From NCBI RefSeq assembly GCF_003173575.1, contig NZ_QGNY01000001.1, positions 1 to 64,000 on the forward strand: a stretch of DNA of 64,000 nucleotides, written 5' to 3'. Positions 61,103 through 64,000 of the stretch are shown piece by piece. A program made the translations under genes and the position numbers. This DNA comes from Pedobacter paludis (lineage in GTDB: Bacteria > Bacteroidota > Bacteroidia > Sphingobacteriales > Sphingobacteriaceae). The notes under the pieces were generated by a model. It did no database searches, was not told the origin of the DNA, and saw nothing but the letters and a program-made list of their open reading frames with translations. Position 1 is the stretch's first letter, and every line of letters begins with the position of its first letter.

Positions 61103-63802
61103 ATGAGTCTGGAAAAATATGTAGCAAAGAGAGACTTCTCTAAAACGGCAGAACCAAAATCAGGTAAAAGTAAGGACAGTGAAAAATTGATGTTTGTAGT
61201 CCAGAAACACGATGCATCTCGCTTACACTATGATTTTAGACTCGAAATGCGTGGCGTTTTAAAAAGTTGGGCGGTTCCCAAAGGACCATCCCTCGATCCC
61301 AAAAACAAGCGTTTAGCCATGATGGTAGAAGATCATCCATTTGATTATAGAAATTTTGAAGGCATTATTCCACAGGGTGAGTATGGTGGTGGTACTGTGA
61401 TTGTTTGGGATGAGGGCACCTACGAACCTATCGAAGAAATTAAAGGAAAAAAAGCGCAAGAAAAGCACTTAATTCATCAGCTTAAAGAGGGTTCGTTAAA
61501 AATTAAACTCCATGGCGAAAAACTGAATGGCGAATTTGCTTTAGTTAAAACACATGGAATGGGCGAAAATGGCTGGCTCTTAATTAAGCATAAGGATGAT
61601 TTTGCCTCAACCAAAGACATTACCAAAGAAGATAAATCTGTTCTATCGGGAAAGACGATTGAAAAGATGGAAAAAACTTCAGAAACGGTTTGGAAGGAAG
61701 GACATGAAGAAAAGTTAAAACCTGAAAAAAAAAAGCCAATAAACAAAACTAAAATCGAGGCCAAAACCGTTGGAGAAGAAGCAGAAACTGATCCTAAAAT
61801 TCTTTTAAAAAATGCACCCAAATCGGCAATGCCAGAGGGCATCAAACCTATGCTGGCAACATTGGTTGATGAACCTTTTGATGATCCAAATTGGCAATAC
61901 GAAGTAAAATGGGATGGTTATCGGGCTTTGGCCTTTATCAATAAAGGAAAAGTAGATCTGTTTTCCCGCAACAATAAATCTTTTAACGAAAAATTTTATC
62001 CCATATACGATTTACTTCAAAAGTGGAAATTAAAGGCCGTTTTAGATGGTGAAATTTTAGTGCTTAATGAGAAGGGTGTATCTAATTTTGGCGCATTACA
62101 AAACTGGAGGAGTGAAGCAGATGGAGAATTGGTTTTTTACGTATTTGATATCCTTTGGTATGAAGGGAAAAACTTAACGGAAATGCCATTATCAGATCGC
62201 CAAGCAATTTTAAACGATGTTTTGCCAAACGATGATGACAGGGTTAGGCTCGGTAAGGTTTTTAAGGCAAGTGGGATAGATTTTTTTGCAGCAGCACAAA
62301 AAATGGGGTTGGAAGGAATCATTGCAAAAAAAACCAATAGTACCTATGTTCCAGATCGCAGATCCAAAGACTGGCTTAAAATTAAGGTCCATAAAAGACA
62401 AGAAGTTGTAATTGCAGGCTTTACGAAAAATGAAGATACATCTAAATCGTTTAGTTCGCTGTTACTTGGCGTTTACGAAAAAGGAAAATTACAATACGTT
62501 GGTAAAGTTGGAACAGGTTTTTCTGATAAAACTCAACGAGAAATGATGAAACAGTTTACACCCCTAATCGTAAACAAAAGCCCCTTTGATGAGATTCCTG
62601 ATGTAAATAAACCTTCCAGATTCAGGCCAAATCCTCCTAAAGCAAAGGCTACTTGGCTTAAGCCCGAATTGGTTTGCGAAGTTGCCTTTACCGAAGTTAC
62701 GGATGATGGCGTGTTTCGGCATCCTTCATTTCAAGGTATGAGGGAAGATAAAAAAGCTAAAGACGTTGTTCGAGAAGAGGAAAAATCGACCGATGAAATT
62801 GTAGAGGATAAAGATAAAAAGGAAAACAAGCACGATAGCGCCATAAGCCCACCAAAAGGTAAAGAACCAAAAACACTACTAAATCCGAAAGACGAAACAC
62901 AGGTTAGGAAAATTAAAGGCCACGAACTTAAATTTACCAATTTGAGCAAAATTTACTGGCCTGAAGATAAAGTAACGAAAAGGGATATGTTTAATTACTA
63001 TTATCAAGTTGCCGAATATATTTTACCTTATTTAAAAGATCGTCCACAATCCTTAAATCGTTTTCCAAATGGCATTCATGGCCCAAGCTTTTATCAAAAA
63101 GATGTTAAGGGAAAATCGCCAGACTGGGTTAAAACTTTTCCATATGAGACCGGCGATGGAGAAAAAAAGGAGTATTTAGTGGGAACCGATGAAGCCACCT
63201 TAATGTGGATGGCAAGTTTGGGCTGTATAGAAGTAAACCCTTGGTTTAGCCGGATTCAAAACCCCGATAATCCCGATTATTGTGTAATTGATTTGGATCC
63301 TGATAAAAATACTTTCGATCAGGTAGTGGAGGCAGCACTTGAAGTAAAAAAAGTTTTAGATGCTATAGATGTTCCTTGTTTTTGCAAAACATCGGGTTCT
63401 ACAGGAATGCATATTTACATTCCATTAAATGCAAAATACACCTATGATCAGAGTCAAATGTTTGCCAAAATAGTGGTAAATTTAGTGCATGACCAAATTC
63501 CTGAATATACTTCTTTGGAAAGGATGATTTCTTCTAGAAAAGGAAAAATGTATTTGGATTTTTTGCAAAACAGGCCAGGAGCAACCATTGCAGGTCCATA
63601 TTCCCTAAGACCAAAAGTTGGCGCAACGGTATCTATGCCCTTGCATTGGGATGAGGTAAAAAAAGGTTTGCAAATGAAAGATTTTAATATTTTCAACGCA
63701 ATAAATCGTTTAAAGGTGGAAGGTGACTTATTTAAAGGGGTATTGGGAAAAGGTATTGATTTGAAAAAGGCAATTGGTAAGGCAAAAAGTGTTTTCGGTT
63801 AA
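61103..63802 (+). CDS. ligD: ATP-dependent DNA ligase D, three-domain
   Basis: 899 residues in the order phosphoesterase-ligase-polymerase. The 3'-phosphoesterase part (about 10-160) has VQKHDASRLHYDFRLEM and IPQGEYGGGTV. The ligase core (about 245-555) has the nucleotidyl lysine in EVKWDGYRAL (about Lys 269), DGEIL, EGIIAKK and the DWLKIKV motif. The primase-polymerase part (about 610-895) has the metal pair in VIDLDPDKNTFD (about 728) and a SGSTGMHIYIPL. A lysine-rich linker (about 565-610) separates them. It seals double-strand breaks with Ku; no Ku gene lies in this window. Confidence 0.97.
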   Translation: MSLEKYVAKRDFSKTAEPKSGKSKDSEKLMFVVQKHDASRLHYDFRLEMRGVLKSWAVPKGPSLDPKNKRLAMMVEDHPFDYRNFEGIIPQGEYGGGTVIVWDEGTYEPIEEIKGKKAQEKHLIHQLKEGSLKIKLHGEKLNGEFALVKTHGMGENGWLLIKHKDDFASTKDITKEDKSVLSGKTIEKMEKTSETVWKEGHEEKLKPEKKKPINKTKIEAKTVGEEAETDPKILLKNAPKSAMPEGIKPMLATLVDEPFDDPNWQYEVKWDGYRALAFINKGKVDLFSRNNKSFNEKFYPIYDLLQKWKLKAVLDGEILVLNEKGVSNFGALQNWRSEADGELVFYVFDILWYEGKNLTEMPLSDRQAILNDVLPNDDDRVRLGKVFKASGIDFFAAAQKMGLEGIIAKKTNSTYVPDRRSKDWLKIKVHKRQEVVIAGFTKNEDTSKSFSSLLLGVYEKGKLQYVGKVGTGFSDKTQREMMKQFTPLIVNKSPFDEIPDVNKPSRFRPNPPKAKATWLKPELVCEVAFTEVTDDGVFRHPSFQGMREDKKAKDVVREEEKSTDEIVEDKDKKENKHDSAISPPKGKEPKTLLNPKDETQVRKIKGHELKFTNLSKIYWPEDKVTKRDMFNYYYQVAEYILPYLKDRPQSLNRFPNGIHGPSFYQKDVKGKSPDWVKTFPYETGDGEKKEYLVGTDEATLMWMASLGCIEVNPWFSRIQNPDNPDYCVIDLDPDKNTFDQVVEAALEVKKVLDAIDVPCFCKTSGSTGMHIYIPLNAKYTYDQSQMFAKIVVNLVHDQIPEYTSLERMISSRKGKMYLDFLQNRPGATIAGPYSLRPKVGATVSMPLHWDEVKKGLQMKDFNIFNAINRLKVEGDLFKGVLGKGIDLKKAIGKAKSVFG

Positions 63803-63828
63803 GAATTATCAAAGTTGTGATCAATTAT

Positions 63829-63836
63829 TATATTTG
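63829..63836 (+). promoter_or_regulatory. -7 box of the last gene
   Basis: TATATTTG, a perfect TAnnTTTG, 14 bp before the ATG at 63851. A well-spaced -33 element is not visible. Confidence 0.45.
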
Positions 63837-63850
63837 AAAAAAATATAAAG

Positions 63851-64000
63851 ATGATATCCCACCACGTTTTATTTTGGCTTAAAGCCGATACCACTGAAGA
63901 TCAAAAAATTGCTTTTTGTAAGAGTTTAGAAACACTTGAAAATATAGAAGTTGTTAAAACATTCCACGTTGGAACACCAGCACCAATTGAGCGAGCAGTT
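63851..64000 (+). CDS. Dabb (stress-responsive A/B barrel) protein, cut off by the window edge
   Basis: First 50 residues only: MISHHVLFWLKADTTEDQ opens with the family's I-x-H-x-V-x-F sequence, and the next strand ends VVKTFHVGTPAPIERAV, as in ferredoxin-like alpha/beta-barrel Dabb proteins. Continues beyond 64000. Function of the family is poorly known. Confidence 0.8.
   Translation, partial: MISHHVLFWLKADTTEDQKIAFCKSLETLENIEVVKTFHVGTPAPIERAV

Noticed and set aside
1..64000. CRISPR arrays, tRNA and rRNA genes, phage modules
   Set aside because: No regularly spaced repeats other than the IS end, no tRNA-like cloverleaf and no phage structural or integrase genes were recognised by reading.

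Overview
The window looks like chromosomal DNA of a Sphingobacteriaceae bacterium (Bacteroidota), most like Pedobacter. The evidence is two SusC/SusD pairs, a FecI/FecR pair, a two-component propeller sensor, many exported enzymes with Bacteroidota-style signal peptides, AT-rich intergenic DNA, and several promoters with the Bacteroidota -7 box TAnnTTTG. No rRNA, tRNA or CRISPR array was recognised. Genus is inferred from protein character, not from a marker gene.

Region 1 (1-4.6 kb): four 23/24-bp-spaced terminal repeats of an IS21-like element run into the 5'-truncated gene of an exported NTF2-like protein. Four further exported enzymes follow (two alpha/beta hydrolases, a two-domain carboxymuconolactone-decarboxylase-like protein, a cupin), facing a convergent Crp/Fnr regulator. 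Region 2 (4.7-14.8 kb): redox and regulatory genes. These are a PRISE-type reductase, an SDR gene whose promoter is bracketed by twin palindromic operators together with its TetR regulator, an ABC exporter, a small exported protein, a minus-strand group of two NAD(P)-binding proteins plus an AraC regulator, a second AraC regulator and a membrane protein.

Region 3 (15-23.8 kb): ECF sigma (FecI-like), FecR, STN-containing SusC, SusD and a TlpA-like thioredoxin, a typical trans-envelope signalling and uptake locus. Region 4 (25-38.4 kb): a polysaccharide utilisation locus. A split hybrid two-component system (sensor and REC-AraC as overlapping genes with an A7 run at the junction) diverges from SusC, SusD, a clan GH-A glycosidase, a sulfatase and a TIM-barrel isomerase-like protein. 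Between them lies a candidate leader peptide with three consecutive Cys codons, just downstream of a -7 box and upstream of alternative RNA pairings. This is the most interesting signal in the window, because the operon carries a sulfatase.

Region 5 (38.6-48 kb): a DUF2383 protein, MsrA, the cysteine operon (serine acetyltransferase, cysteine synthase), an AI-2E-family protein, a GH106-like glycosidase and a PL6-like polysaccharide lyase. Region 6 (48-64 kb): small stress-type proteins (DUF1810, DUF4142, DUF3606, acidic proteins), an SDR, a voltage-gated-type K+ channel with a C-terminal zinc ribbon, a CoiA-like protein, a sialate O-acetylesterase, an OmpA-like lipoprotein, an AraC regulator, a short inverted-repeat segment with a LysE-like remnant, a serine hydrolase, and LigD (phosphoesterase-ligase-polymerase). 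A Dabb-domain gene runs off the right edge.
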